A stretch of DNA of 64,000 bases, taken from positions 8,205,001 through 8,269,000 of the forward strand of contig NZ_CP121634.1 of the NCBI RefSeq assembly GCF_029714945.1, in the 5' to 3' direction. Every line of letters starts with the position of its first letter. Within the stretch, counting starts at the first letter, position 1. This DNA is from Bradyrhizobium sp. CIAT3101 (GTDB taxonomy: Bacteria; Pseudomonadota; Alphaproteobacteria; Rhizobiales; Xanthobacteraceae). Below, one piece after another: positions 1 through 8,819 of the stretch. The notes under the pieces are model-generated. The model saw nothing but the letters and a program-made list of their open reading frames with translations. It searched no databases and was not told the DNA's origin. A program made the translations under genes and the position numbers.

Positions 1-145
1 CGGACAGCTCGCGCAGGCGGCCACCGAGGACCGTCTGCGACAGGATGTCGGTCAGCGACACGACATCGTGCGCATCCGACAGTGTCCGCCCTTTCAGCTC
101 CGCGCCGAGATGATCACGGAGCGCGAAGATCTCACGCGGGGACAT
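1..145 (-). CDS. Hypothetical protein, N-terminal part (runs off window)
   Basis: An open frame starts with ATG at 145 and runs off the left edge, giving 48 residues beginning MSPREIFALRDHLGAEL. The start overlaps the last 14 bases of the acyl carrier protein gene, an arrangement typical of translational coupling in one operon. The visible part has no diagnostic motif. Given the upstream carrier protein and acyl-CoA ligase, an acyl-activating or acyl-transfer enzyme is possible, but this is a guess from context only. Confidence 0.55.
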   Translation of the reverse strand, partial: MSPREIFALRDHLGAELKGRTLSDAHDVVSLTDILSQTVLGGRLRELS

Positions 146-377
146 TTTCGTAGGCCCGCACGAAATCACCCACGGTGGCGGGGAACGCTGCGTCCTCGGA
201 AATGGTGAAGGGATCGACGCCGGTCTCGTCCTCGAGACGCGCGACCAGGATCGCGAAAGCGAGCGAGTCAAAGCCCGTCTCGTGCAGGGACAGATCGTCC
301 GAAAGTGCGGGAAGCGTGACGTGCTGCTCTTTTGCGATCTGCTGGATCGCTTCAATGACCTTGGATCGTACCGACAT
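132..377 (-). CDS. Acyl carrier protein
   Basis: This 81-residue acidic protein has the carrier-protein signature GFDSLAFA, with Ser38 as the predicted 4'-phosphopantetheine attachment site. Carrier proteins of this size hold acyl intermediates in the cytoplasm. The gene is not next to fab genes. It sits between an acyl-CoA synthetase (about 150 bases upstream) and an overlapping partial gene, so a dedicated rather than housekeeping role is likely. The start ATG at 377 is followed by a helix (RSKVIEAIQQIAKE) typical of helix I. The fold call is secure from motif and length; the pathway is not known. Confidence 0.88.
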   Translation of the reverse strand: MSVRSKVIEAIQQIAKEQHVTLPALSDDLSLHETGFDSLAFAILVARLEDETGVDPFTISEDAAFPATVGDFVRAYENVPA

Positions 378-530
378 GGCTGGCTCGCCTCTGACTTTAG
401 TTAATCGATCGTGTTTCTTGCGGCGGCTCTCGATGACCGCCTCCCCTTGCCCGTGGGTTTACCGGACAGAAGTAAATGGCCTCTTGGACAATTCAGATAA
501 AATTGGACCTATCTCGCGATTTTGCTTCCG

Positions 531-2345
531 TTACAGCCGGATCGTACCGTCCACGACCTGCGCATACGTCTTCCCATCCAGCGCAACATAAGCGCCGGAT
601 TTCGGCTCCAGCATGAACAGCGGATCCGTCACCGCGCCTGGATCAAAGCCCTCGCGCGCGAGCTCCCCCTTCTTCTGCTTGAATGTCTCGGTCGCATCGA
701 GCTCGCGCGAGATGCGGATGAAGACCGGGCGGGCATAGGCCGGCAGCCGCTGCGCGAGATGCGCAGACAGCGCGGCGATGTCAAAGCCCTCGTTCACGAC
801 GATCGCGCTCATGCCGGCGCGGCCATCGGCACCGGGAATGCTGACGCCATAGGTGGTGGCATCGACCACGCCGGTGAAATCGCGCACGGCGTCGTTGACC
901 TCGGAGGTCGCGACGTTCTCGCCCTTCCACCGGAAGGTATCGCCGATACGATCGACGAAATGAAAGAAGCCCTTGTCGTCGAGCTGCATCAGATCGCCGG
1001 TGCGGAACCAGGCATCGCCCTTGGCAAAGACGTTGCGCAAAATCTTCTTCTCGGTCTCGCCCGCGTCGGTATAGCCCTCGAAGCGGCCACCGCCCTCGTC
1101 CGCCCTGCCGATGCGACCGATGGCCTCGCCCGGCTCACCGCGGGCACAGGCCAAGCAAAAGCCTTCGTCATTGCGCAGCGGCGCGCCGCTGTCGGGATCG
1201 AGCTTGACGAGACCGGCGGGAAAGCGATGCGCGAGCAGCGGCGGGATGCGGCCGATGGCGCCCGGCTGCCCCTCGACGTTGAACAGCGAGAAATTGCCTT
1301 CGGTCGCGGCGTAGAATTCGAGGATGCGGGGAATGGCGAAACGGCCCTGGAAATCCTCCCAGATATCGCCGCGCAGGCCATTGCCGCAGACGAGCCGCAG
1401 GCGATGGCGGTTTTCGTATTCCGACGGCGGCGCCTTGAGCAGATAGCGGCAGAGCTCGCCGATATACTGAAACAGGGTGCAGTCGTGCCGCACGATGTCG
1501 GGCCAGAAGTTCGACGCCGAGAATTTTTCGGCGACCACCACCGAACCACCAGCCGCGAGCATGCTGCACGGCGCGACGATGCCGCCGACCGAGTGGAACA
1601 GCGGCAGGCAATCGTAGAGACGGTCCTGCGGTGTCGCGCCGGTGAGGCCGGCGAACCAAAAACCCCAGTTGAGGATGCGGCGATGGCTGATGCTGGCAGC
1701 CTTCGGCAGGCCGGTGGTGCCGGAGGTATAGATCAGCAGCGCGCGGTCATCGATGGTGACGTCGCCGTGCTCCTCCGGCAACAACGCCTCGTCGTCGAGC
1801 GCGGCGAGCGCAACATCGATCGCACGCTCGCTGCGGGCATCGCCATGGGTCCAGACCTTGGCGTCGGTCTTCAGGTGCGGCGCCGCGCTCTCCAGCGTCT
1901 CCGAGAGGTCATGCGCGACGATGATGTGCGAGGGCTTTGCGACATCGATGCAATGCGCGAGAGATTGCCCGACGAGCCTGGTGTTGATCAGCGCCACCAC
2001 GCCGCCAACACGGCTGATGCCGAGCCAGGCCGCGACATAATCGATGCCGTTCGGCAAGATCAGGCCGACAGTATCCCCCTTGGCGACGCCGACCGAGAGT
2101 GCCCAGCGCGCATAGCGATTGATGCGCTTCGACAGGCCGTCATAGTCGAGGCTTGCGTCGTCCGTGACCAGCGCGACGCGGTCGGGCTGGCGACGTGCCC
2201 AATCGTCGACGACGTCGGCGAAGAGCCGGCCCGGCAGCGTCTCGATCCGCGCCGTCAGCTCGATCGCCTTCAGCCAGATCTTTGAAGCCGAAGGCGCGCG
2301 CGCGGCTTTCGTTTGCTCGATGACGCCGGTGGTCATGCCGTTCAT
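531..2345 (-). CDS. Long-chain (FATP-type) acyl-CoA synthetase
   Basis: A 604-residue ANL-superfamily enzyme predicted to adenylate a fatty acid and transfer it to CoA. Visible motifs are the AMP-binding P-loop YTSGTTGLPK near residue 207, the EFYAATEGN box that is typical of the FATP/very-long-chain branch, and the hinge region WFRTGDL followed by DRIGDTFRWKGENVATSEV. Length matches the FATP-like family (about 600). A second ATG three codons in (2336) is an alternative start. The following gene on the same strand is an acyl carrier protein, so the pair may feed acyl groups into one pathway. Substrate chain length cannot be read from sequence. Confidence 0.9.
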   Translation of the reverse strand: MNGMTTGVIEQTKAARAPSASKIWLKAIELTARIETLPGRLFADVVDDWARRQPDRVALVTDDASLDYDGLSKRINRYARWALSVGVAKGDTVGLILPNGIDYVAAWLGISRVGGVVALINTRLVGQSLAHCIDVAKPSHIIVAHDLSETLESAAPHLKTDAKVWTHGDARSERAIDVALAALDDEALLPEEHGDVTIDDRALLIYTSGTTGLPKAASISHRRILNWGFWFAGLTGATPQDRLYDCLPLFHSVGGIVAPCSMLAAGGSVVVAEKFSASNFWPDIVRHDCTLFQYIGELCRYLLKAPPSEYENRHRLRLVCGNGLRGDIWEDFQGRFAIPRILEFYAATEGNFSLFNVEGQPGAIGRIPPLLAHRFPAGLVKLDPDSGAPLRNDEGFCLACARGEPGEAIGRIGRADEGGGRFEGYTDAGETEKKILRNVFAKGDAWFRTGDLMQLDDKGFFHFVDRIGDTFRWKGENVATSEVNDAVRDFTGVVDATTYGVSIPGADGRAGMSAIVVNEGFDIAALSAHLAQRLPAYARPVFIRISRELDATETFKQKKGELAREGFDPGAVTDPLFMLEPKSGAYVALDGKTYAQVVDGTIRL

Positions 2346-2571
2346 TCTTTCGGGCGGTATCTGCTTGTTCCCGGCAGCTTAGCGCGCGTGCCCTGCCCAG
2401 GTGTTAAGAGACAAGGTAAAACTCGGTTAGCTCTCGATTAACTGCGATCATCCTTTACCAAGCCGACGGGAACGTCGTGCGGCCCGGCGCGATTCTTGCG
2501 ATAGCAACGCCAGTCATTCGAGCGTGCTGCGCGCGTCCTCTCGCCCCGCGAGAGATGAACTGGAGGCCATC

Positions 2572-3552
2572 ATGATCACCAGGCGACATTTCCTTCAGAC
2601 CGCGGCCTGCGCCGCAGCCACGCTCGCGACTCCGCGCGCCTTTGCGATCGGCAACCCGTCCTATCCCTCGCGCAGCGTGAAATGGGTGGTGCCCTATGCA
2701 CCGGGCGGCGCCACCGATGTGCTGTCACGTCTGATCTGCCAACGGCTGTCCGACTGGCTCGGCCAGACCTTCGTGGTCGAGAACAAGCCTGGTGCCGGCA
2801 GCAATATCGGCACGCAGGCGGTGATCACGTCGGCGCCGGACGGCTACACGCTGCTGCTGACCTCGACTGCGAATGCGATCAACGCATCGTTCGATCCGGC
2901 GTTGCCCTATGATTTCGCCAAGGGCATCGCGCCGGTCGCCGGCGTTGCGCGGATTCCGCTGGTGCTGGTCGTCAACAACGACTTGCCGGTCAAGAGCGTT
3001 GCCGACTTCATCGCCTACGCCAAGGCTAATCCCGGCAAGATGTCGATCGCCTCGTCCGGCATCGGCACCTCGCTGCATCTCTCCGGCGAGCTGTTCAAGT
3101 CGATGGCCGGCGTGCAGTTCACCCACGTGCCCTACCGTGGCTCCGCACCGGGCCTGACCGACGTGATGAGCGGCCAGATCCAGGGCATGTTCGACAACGT
3201 CACCTCGTCCTTCGAGCTGGTGCGCGCCGGCAAGCTGCGTGCGCTCGGCGTCACCACGGGCGAGCGCTCGGAGATCTTGCCTGAGGTACCACCGATCGCC
3301 GGCACGCTTCCCGGCTACGAGACATCCTCGTTCTACGGCGTCGGCGCCCCCTACGACACGCCGCGCGAGATCGTCGACCTGCTCAATCGCGAGGTCGACA
3401 CGGCGCTGTCCGACGCCGAGATCAAGGCGCGCATCGCCGAGCTCGGCGCGATCCCGCTACACGGCAATGCAGGCGAGTTCGGCGGCATGCTGACCGCCGA
3501 GACCGAGCGCTGGCGCAAGGTGGTGGAGCTGTCGGGGATCCGGAAGGAATAA
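2572..3552 (+). CDS. Tripartite tricarboxylate transporter (Bug-family) substrate-binding protein
   Basis: A 326-residue periplasmic solute-binding protein of the Bug/TctC family. The N-terminus MITRRHFLQTAACAAATLA is a twin-arginine-like signal peptide with a probable cut after FA. The mature part begins with the conserved YPSRSVKWVVPYAPGGATDV strand-loop and continues with the family pattern KPGAGSNIGTQAV. The ATG at 2572 has a Shine-Dalgarno (tggagg) just upstream; a longer GTG-initiated frame from 2524 would put a non-signal extension in front and is rejected. No membrane subunits lie beside it, so it is an orphan binding protein, a common state for this family. The ligand is probably a carboxylate but is unknown. 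Confidence 0.9.
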   Translation: MITRRHFLQTAACAAATLATPRAFAIGNPSYPSRSVKWVVPYAPGGATDVLSRLICQRLSDWLGQTFVVENKPGAGSNIGTQAVITSAPDGYTLLLTSTANAINASFDPALPYDFAKGIAPVAGVARIPLVLVVNNDLPVKSVADFIAYAKANPGKMSIASSGIGTSLHLSGELFKSMAGVQFTHVPYRGSAPGLTDVMSGQIQGMFDNVTSSFELVRAGKLRALGVTTGERSEILPEVPPIAGTLPGYETSSFYGVGAPYDTPREIVDLLNREVDTALSDAEIKARIAELGAIPLHGNAGEFGGMLTAETERWRKVVELSGIRKE

Positions 3553-3568
3553 CCTCTTCCACGCGTCA

Positions 3569-3600
3569 GGCGGATTGATTGCTTGGTCGAACAATCCGCC
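3569..3600. terminator. Inverted repeat, probable terminator
   Basis: Arms ggcggatt (3569-3576) and aatccgcc (3593-3600) pair perfectly across a 16-base loop. The hairpin lies between the convergent binding-protein gene and the DUF3551 gene. There is no strong T-run, so termination is inferred from position. Confidence 0.45.
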
Positions 3601-3621
3601 GGACATCGCATCCACAGTCCG

Positions 3622-3900
3622 TCAGTACACCGTCTTGTGACGCTTGCGCGCCGGAGGCTGCTGCCGATCGAAGGCGTAATAGGGGTTGACGTCACACATC
3701 GCGGAAAGGCCCGATGCCGTCGCGCGGCACTGCTCAATTGATGTAAACGAGCAATCGTACCAGTCGCTGGCGCCGCCGTGAGGGCCGCCCGACCAGATGT
3801 GCATGCACACCGGATAACGCGGGTCGTAACGCTGGGCGCTGGCAGAAGTCGCGACGAAAAGCGCTGCGATGGCGGTGAGGGTCAGGACAGGGAGGCGCAT
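3622..3900 (-). CDS. DUF3551 family secreted protein
   Basis: A 92-residue protein with a clear Sec signal peptide (MRLPVLTLTAIAALFVATSASA, cut before QRYDP). The mature part carries the DUF3551 pattern: YPVCMHIW, DWYDCSFTSIEQCRATASG and MCDVNPYYA, with four conserved cysteines. This family is expanded in Bradyrhizobium and relatives and has no known function. The gene stands alone, between a convergent neighbour and htpG. Confidence 0.85.
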   Translation of the reverse strand: MRLPVLTLTAIAALFVATSASAQRYDPRYPVCMHIWSGGPHGGASDWYDCSFTSIEQCRATASGLSAMCDVNPYYAFDRQQPPARKRHKTVY

Positions 3901-4022
3901 CGGACATTTCCTCGAATAGGTGGCGTCGACGGATCTGATGCCGACGGCCTCCTATGACACAACGCTACGCCCGAGGCGACTGTTCCTGGGGACAATGACG
4001 GCAAGGTGAGCGCGCCGTGGCG

Positions 4023-5900
4023 CTACCCACCCAGCCCCTGCAGCACGAGACGATTCAGCCTTGCCGCAAACGCGGCCGGATCTTCCGGCAGCTCGCCATC
4101 CAGAATCTGCGCCTGTTCGAGCAGGAGCAGGCTGAGGTCATCGACCGTGTTCGAGCCGGCTTGGGCCTTGGTGATCGCCGTGACCATGGGGTGGCGCAGA
4201 TTGATCTCCAGGATCGGCTTGGTGCGCATGCCGCGGTTCTGCTGCGCCAGCAGGCGCTCGAGCTCGCGGCTTGGACCCTGGCTGTCGGCGACGAGGCAGG
4301 AAGCGGAGCTGGTGAGGCGGGTCGAGGCCTTGACGTCGCTGACGCGCTCGCCAAGCGCCGCCTTGATCACCGCGATGGTGGCGGCCTCGTCGGCCTCGGG
4401 CTCGTCCTTCTTCGTCTCGTCCTTGTCGTCGACGCGCGGGATCAGGTCGAGATTGAGATCGCCCTGGCTCAGCGACTTCAGCGGCTTGCCCTCGAACTCC
4501 GTCGGCATCGAGGTCCAGAACGCATCGACCGGATCGGACAGCAGCAGCACCTCGATGCCGCGCGCGGCGGCGGCTTCCAGCCGCGGACTGGACTTCAGCC
4601 GCTCGATGCTGTCGCCGACGAGATAATAGATCTCGGTCTGGTTCGGCTTGAAATCGGCGACGATGTCCTTGAGCGCGCGTTTCTCGCCGGTCGTGGTGGT
4701 GAAGCGAGACAGCGCGAGCAGCTTTTCCCGGCGCTCGAAATCTTCGTAGATGCCCTCTTTCAGCACCGCGCCGAAAGCGTCCCAGATCTTTGCGAAATTC
4801 TCGGCGTCCTTCTCGGCGAGGCTTTCGAGCTCGTTGACGACGCGGGTCGCCACGGCCTTGCGGATCTGCGCCAGCTGCGGGTTGTTCTGGAGCATCTCGC
4901 GCGAGATGTTGAGCGGGAGATCTTCGCTGTCGACGACGCCGCGGATGAAGCGGAGATAGCCCGGCAGGAGATCCGCATCGTCGGTGATGAAGACGCGGCG
5001 GACATAGAGCTTGACGCGGCCCTTGCGGTTCGGCTCGAACAGGTCGAACGGCTTGGTCGACGGCGCGAACAGCAGCACGGCATAGGAGTAGCGCCCCTCG
5101 GCGCGATAATGCAGCGTCATCGCGGGATCGTCGAAGGCAGACGCGATCTGCTGGTAGGCCTTCTTGTAGTCTTCCGTCGAAAGCTCGGATTTCGAACGCT
5201 GCCACAGCGCGCTCGCCGAATTGATCTGGCGCGGTTCGCCTTCTTCCGGCACCAGCTCGATCGGGAAGAGGATGTTGTCGGAATAGGCGCCGACGATGCG
5301 CTCGATCTCGTAGGTCTCGAGATATTTCTTCGCGTCGTCCTTCAGGTGCAGGACGATCTCGGTGCCGCGCGCCACACGCGCCGCCTCCTCCTCGCTCGCG
5401 CGTGCGATCTCGAAGCCGGAGCCGCCTGACGACGTCCAGGTCCAGACGTCGCTCTCGCCGGCACGGCGGCTGACGACGACGATCTTGTCGGCGACCATGA
5501 AGGCGGAATAGAAGCCGACGCCGAACTGGCCGATCAGGCCGAGGCCGTCCTTGGCCTCCTTCAGCTTCGACACGAAGGCCTTGGTGCCGGAGCGGGCGAT
5601 GGTGCCGAGATGATCGATCAGCTCCTGCCGCTCCATGCCGATACCGTTGTCGGCGATCGTCAGCGTCCCTGCCGTCTTGTTCGGGATGATCCGGATCTTG
5701 GGCGCGTCGCCCTCACCCAGCAGGGCCGGATTGGCGATCGCCTCATAGCGCAACTTGTCGCAGGCATCCGAGGCGTTGGAGACCAGCTCGCGCAGGAAGA
5801 TGTCGGTCTCCGAATAGACGGAGTGCACCATCAGGTGCAGCAGCTCGGAAACCTCGGCCTGGAAAGGCTGCGTATGCGTGGCCGTATCGGACGTCGTCAT
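4023..5900 (-). CDS. htpG: Molecular chaperone HtpG (Hsp90)
   Basis: A 625-residue cytoplasmic Hsp90 with complete family architecture. The N-terminal GHKL ATPase contains [23 protein letters not shown] and [15 protein letters not shown]. The middle domain contains [10 protein letters not shown] and [18 protein letters not shown]. The C-terminal dimerisation domain ends near LVLQGLGG. Length equals that of other bacterial HtpG proteins. It assists folding and remodelling of client proteins with DnaK. The ATG at 5900 gives the usual short N-terminus before [15 protein letters not shown]. It is a monocistronic core-genome gene and marks the ordered side of the window. Confidence 0.97.
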   Translation of the reverse strand: MTTSDTATHTQPFQAEVSELLHLMVHSVYSETDIFLRELVSNASDACDKLRYEAIANPALLGEGDAPKIRIIPNKTAGTLTIADNGIGMERQELIDHLGTIARSGTKAFVSKLKEAKDGLGLIGQFGVGFYSAFMVADKIVVVSRRAGESDVWTWTSSGGSGFEIARASEEEAARVARGTEIVLHLKDDAKKYLETYEIERIVGAYSDNILFPIELVPEEGEPRQINSASALWQRSKSELSTEDYKKAYQQIASAFDDPAMTLHYRAEGRYSYAVLLFAPSTKPFDLFEPNRKGRVKLYVRRVFITDDADLLPGYLRFIRGVVDSEDLPLNISREMLQNNPQLAQIRKAVATRVVNELESLAEKDAENFAKIWDAFGAVLKEGIYEDFERREKLLALSRFTTTTGEKRALKDIVADFKPNQTEIYYLVGDSIERLKSSPRLEAAAARGIEVLLLSDPVDAFWTSMPTEFEGKPLKSLSQGDLNLDLIPRVDDKDETKKDEPEADEAATIAVIKAALGERVSDVKASTRLTSSASCLVADSQGPSRELERLLAQQNRGMRTKPILEINLRHPMVTAITKAQAGSNTVDDLSLLLLEQAQILDGELPEDPAAFAARLNRLVLQGLGG

Positions 5901-5974
5901 GCGTTTACCCGGTCAATCGGAAGTGGAGAAACCCGGGATATAACGCGATGGGATAGGGGATCAAGTGGACGTGC

Positions 5975-6004
5975 AAAGCCGCCCCCCAGGCGGAGGGGCG
6001 GTTT
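5975..6004. terminator. GC-rich hairpin terminator
   Basis: Arms aaagccgcccc and ggggcggttt pair around a short loop just downstream of the gene ending at 6026 on the minus strand, and before the htpG promoter. On the minus strand the 3' arm ends in cttt. It is a probable terminator for the secreted hypothetical. Confidence 0.55.
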
Positions 6005-6025
6005 GGCAGGTAGGGACGGGCCCGA

Positions 6026-6457
6026 TCAGGTCACGCAGCGGCCGGGCTGCAGCAGCTTGGCGACCTCGGTCAGGGAGCTCACCATCGGCTCACACGCGAT
6101 GGTCGGCTTGCGGCCCGGCTTCAACAGCATGGTTGAGGGCTTGGCATTGCCGGTCTCGACCACCGCGGGGACCCGGATCAGCACGGACGTGTCGGCCAGA
6201 TCGTTCAGCCGCATCGAGACGGTGCGGGTCGGAGCGGCCGCCGGCTTGAGGTCGGCGAGCCGGTCGGACTTGCTGGCGCGATTGACGTCATGACTTGCGA
6301 CATTCCGACCCGAGGTCTGGCCCGGCTGCTCGGCGAGAGCCTGCCAGCGTTCGGCCAGATCGTGGCCGGAGGCAAGCTGAACGGCGCCGACCTGAACGGC
6401 GCAAAGCGTCGCGGCGATGGCGACGGCACCCAAAAATACCTTTTGAATCTGTGGCAT
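6026..6457 (-). CDS. Hypothetical secreted protein
   Basis: A 143-residue protein with an N-terminal signal-like stretch (VFLGAVAIAATLCAVQVGAVQLASG). The middle is low-complexity and polar, and the C-terminal part contains two cysteines (TIACEPM and PGRCVT) that could form a disulfide in the periplasm. I do not recognise the family. Codon use is like its neighbours and a terminator hairpin follows directly, so it is likely a real gene of the core segment. No function is proposed. Confidence 0.65.
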   Translation of the reverse strand: MPQIQKVFLGAVAIAATLCAVQVGAVQLASGHDLAERWQALAEQPGQTSGRNVASHDVNRASKSDRLADLKPAAAPTRTVSMRLNDLADTSVLIRVPAVVETGNAKPSTMLLKPGRKPTIACEPMVSSLTEVAKLLQPGRCVT

Positions 6458-6584
6458 GGCTGTCGGTCCCTCGCCCCATGGCGATCACGGGAACAACGCG
6501 AGGAGAGGACAGGAGTTTCCCAGAGGTTAAGATCACTTAACCGTGTGCCAAATTCACGCCAGGCCGCACAAAAAATTTTGCAGC

Positions 6585-6702
6585 CGCCTGGAACGACTCC
6601 CGCGCCTGGGAGTCGTCTCAACAGCCGGCTATTCCCCCCTGCCCCATAAGCCGGCGACGTAGGGCGCGACTGTGGTGATGCCAGTCGCGCCTTACTTTTT
6701 TC
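6585..6702 (+). ncRNA. Candidate small RNA with three hairpins and terminator
   Basis: Three consecutive perfect hairpins lie in a stretch with no convincing gene. Arms are 6593-6601/6608-6616 (9 bp), 6624-6630/6649-6655 (7 bp, with a C-rich loop containing cccccctgcccc), and 6663-6672/6682-6691 (10 bp) followed by a T-run at 6695-6701. The last is a textbook intrinsic terminator with no plus-strand protein gene upstream to serve. A C-rich single-stranded loop between two stems is the layout of alphaproteobacterial sRNAs that pair with ribosome-binding sites. The 5' end is estimated. I cannot assign an Rfam family without a search. Confidence 0.55.
6663..6702 (+). terminator. Intrinsic terminator
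   Basis: A perfect 10-bp stem (ggcgcgactg with cagtcgcgcc), a 9-base loop and ttacttttttct. It ends the candidate small RNA. Confidence 0.8.
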
Positions 6703-6959
6703 TGCTGATATTCTGCATCTTTTGACTACCGCCCCACCAGCCGCCCCACCATTGTATCTGCTCGTACCGGAACTTCATGCATTACTTGGACCGCGGTCGG
6801 GCGCGACCAAAGGTCTCGCGCGCTTTGAAGAGATGCCAGGCTGGGTTACGGGATTGGTAGCTGTACGCGCGCGGGCCGAGAATGTTGCAAGGAGCTCACC
6901 GTGCTGAGGTGAGCTCGCATCCTTGGTCGACCAAACACCGCATCCCAAAAATCGGTTTG

Positions 6960-7250
6960 CTACAAAACGTCTTCGATGCCGTCAGCCTTTGAACAACTGG
7001 CGTCGAGTAGGGAGTGGAGTGAGCGCACAAGCACGAGTCGGCGACGTCCGACGGTTCTGGTATCGAGCTGTCCCGCCCCTATCAATTCATAGAGTTTGGT
7101 TCGACCCAAGCCGGTCGCTTGGCACGCTTCGTCGATCGTACAGGTCAAGCGCTCGGCGAATGGTATTTTTCTTAGATCTGAAGCCTTCGAAGTGGACAGA
7201 CTGTCTATAATCTGTTCTCCGCGGTTTCTCTGTTCCTGGTCCCGACGCAT
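6960..7250 (-). CDS. Excisionase-like helix-turn-helix protein, copy 1
   Basis: A 96-residue protein with a MerR/excisionase-type helix-turn-helix: RLTCTIDEACQATGLGRTKL, then YELIGAGQLDTR and VGRRRLVLVRSL, the wing that reads DNA. Proteins of this type control integrase direction or transcription on mobile elements. The start at 7250 (MRRDQEQ) was chosen because the paralogue at 16333 begins MRQDARE at the same point; a longer frame to 7316 runs into the shared promoter. The gene faces left, out of the 7.3-16.3 kb segment. No intact integrase is adjacent, so it may be a relic or an orphan regulator. Confidence 0.75.
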   Translation of the reverse strand: MRRDQEQRNRGEQIIDSLSTSKASDLRKIPFAERLTCTIDEACQATGLGRTKLYELIGAGQLDTRTVGRRRLVLVRSLHSLLDASCSKADGIEDVL

Positions 7251-7272
7251 AGGCCACCCTATTAGACTCATC

Positions 7273-7317
7273 GGGATGAGAGTTGCTGTGCGACCCAAAT
7301 CCGTCAATGCGAACACG
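7273..7317 (-). promoter_or_regulatory. Promoter block shared with the second excisionase-like gene
   Basis: Read on the minus strand, this block contains GTGTTCGCATTGACG followed by a variable stretch and AGCAACTCTC. The same order occurs at 16266-16306 before the paralogue. TTGACG is a plausible -35 element. Conservation upstream of two diverged genes supports a promoter or operator. Confidence 0.5.
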
Positions 7318-7540
7318 CGCGGGCTGTCGCGTGCGCTAGCGCACGTCAGCGGTGACTAGAAAGAGAGCGGATATCAGTTTCGGGGCGCAATTCTTTAGCT
7401 CCGTCATCGCCGTCGCAAGTCTGCGGGAAGCGGCCGGCCCGCATGACTTGAGCGCCAGAGCACCAAACTTGCGAATTCTTGGCGGAGCCATCGTGCGCCC
7501 CCCGATCTCGGAGAGATCCAAATCCGTGCGGATTCCCCTC

Positions 7541-7650
7541 GATGTCGCCCAGCGTTGCGAGATGATCTCGCCCACCATTCCGATTTGAAGTCGTCCACCC
7601 TCCGAGATGAGGTCGCCCGCCATTCCGGGATGATGTCGCCCGGGTGACGA
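7541..7650 (+). repeat. IS21-type multiple end repeats
   Basis: Four to five imperfect tandem units of about 22-25 bases follow the pattern gatgatgtcgcccnccattcc (7541, 7561, 7582, 7607, 7629). They lie directly upstream of an istA-like start. Repeated internal transposase-binding units near the ends are a known feature of the IS21 family. The terminal dinucleotide of the element was not identified. Confidence 0.55.
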
Positions 7651-7704
7651 TGCCTCTTCCGGCTCCCATAGGGTCATCCCTTTCGGCTCTGCGAAGGGGG
7701 ACCC

Positions 7705-7913
7705 TTGATGCCGACGGAGAGGCTTGCGATGCGCCATGTGCTCGATGTGATTGGGATGAAGGCGGCCGGGCTGCCGAGCCGCAAGATTGCGCGGCGGGTC
7801 GGGCACCCCCACTCGACGGTGCGGCTGACGATCCGGCGGTTCGAGGCGGCGAGCCTGACCTGGCCGTTGCCCGGCAAGCTCACGGACGCGGCCCGGAGGC
7901 ACGCCTGTTTAGT
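7705..7913 (+). pseudogene. istA: IS21-family transposase IstA, 5' fragment
   Basis: The frame starts MPTERLAMRHVLDVIGMKAA and continues SRKIARRVGHPHSTVRLTIR, the N-terminal HTH of IstA, then FEAASLTWPLPG. IstA is normally about 400-500 residues with a DDE core. Here only about 65 residues remain, then the frame shifts (the expected EARLF is in the next frame) and the sequence changes into a HI0074-like protein. No istB is present. This is a dead remnant. Confidence 0.75.
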
Positions 7914-8129
7914 CCGAACACCCCACGTGAGAGTTTCAAGGAAGCATTCCGTGTCGGCTGGCTTCATGAGGAAGAAGTTTGGCTGGACATGCTTGATCGA
8001 AGGAACACGACGTCGCACGTTTACCTGACTAAAGAACTCGCAGAGGAAAACTACGACGATATCGTCAAGGTGACGCCAATACTCCGAGGCGCACTTGATT
8101 TTCTTATCGCTCGTTATGCAAGCCTTTAG
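7914..8129 (+). pseudogene. HI0074-type nucleotidyltransferase partner, C-terminal fragment
   Basis: About 70 residues remain, beginning TPRESFKEAFRVGWL and continuing EEVWLDMLDRRNTTSHVY, ending in IARYASL. This matches the nucleotidyltransferase substrate-binding (HI0074/HEPN-like) family, which pairs with a minimal nucleotidyltransferase in a toxin-antitoxin-like module. The N-terminal half is replaced by the IS21 remnant, with which it is fused in frame at the join. No MNT partner gene was found nearby. Confidence 0.65.
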
Positions 8130-8256
8130 ACGCGACAAACGAAGCGGCACAGTCAACGCAACAAACTCAGCAATAACTCCGCCCCATTACGAACGGCCAG
8201 CAGCTTCGCCTGCCTGATCGGGAGCTGCATGCACGATGACGATGGATTTGTAGGGT

Positions 8257-8786
8257 TCATCCCATCGCGCAGTGTTCCGGCAGATCTATTATGCATCTTT
8301 GCCGACCGCTTACCTCCAGTGCCTTGGACGCCAACTCCTCTGCTGTCTCCCTTCGACGCGATACATGCTGCGGCGGATACGCATAAAACACCACAGCCGT
8401 ATCGCGCGCCTCGGGCGGACTGATGACAAGTGAACATTCGTGTTCCGGATCACGCCAGTTACTTTCAACCTTCTTCTTCAACTGCGCCAGGAGCTCCTCG
8501 ATCTTCCTCTGCTCCTCCCAACTCGCACATCGTAACAAGTCCGTCGTCACCGTCGACCAACCGGAAAACGAGCGGCTTTCGATCGCGATGATGAGCGTGG
8601 AAAAATAGGGGCTAAGTTTTGGCGCTGGCTTTTAAGTACACCCCCCGCATCCCGGCTGTTGTAATAGGGATCGATGGGCGCGGACGTTCCGGTCAGGGCG
8701 AGTGAAACCCCCTCTTTTTCGAGATCGCCAACGTTGAAGCCTGTTTCGAGATAGAAGGCGAGAAAATCCATCTCATCGCCGAATAA
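8257..8786 (-). pseudogene. Conserved hypothetical protein, frameshifted and truncated
   Basis: Two minus-strand frames form one protein. The first (from about 8786) reads FGDEMDFLAFYLETGFN and continues to DPYYNSRDAGG. After a frameshift near 8636 the other frame reads KPAPKLSPYFSTLIIAIESR and then SNWRDPEHECSLVISPPEAR and FYAYPPQHV. The join restores a sensible sequence, so a one-base shift is inferred. Both ends may also be lost. The family is unknown to me; the text looks like a cytoplasmic enzyme or DNA-associated protein of accessory regions. Confidence 0.5.
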
Positions 8787-8819
8787 TCGGCATTGCGCGG
8801 TGGTTCTACAACGGCTGAT

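Noticed and set aside
522..2285. Long plus-strand frame of 587 residues opposite the acyl-CoA synthetase gene
   Set aside because: It is an antisense shadow of high-GC codon bias. The minus-strand product has all ANL motifs; this frame has none. The same applies to the long frames opposite htpG (4017-5429) and the transposase (18242-19438).
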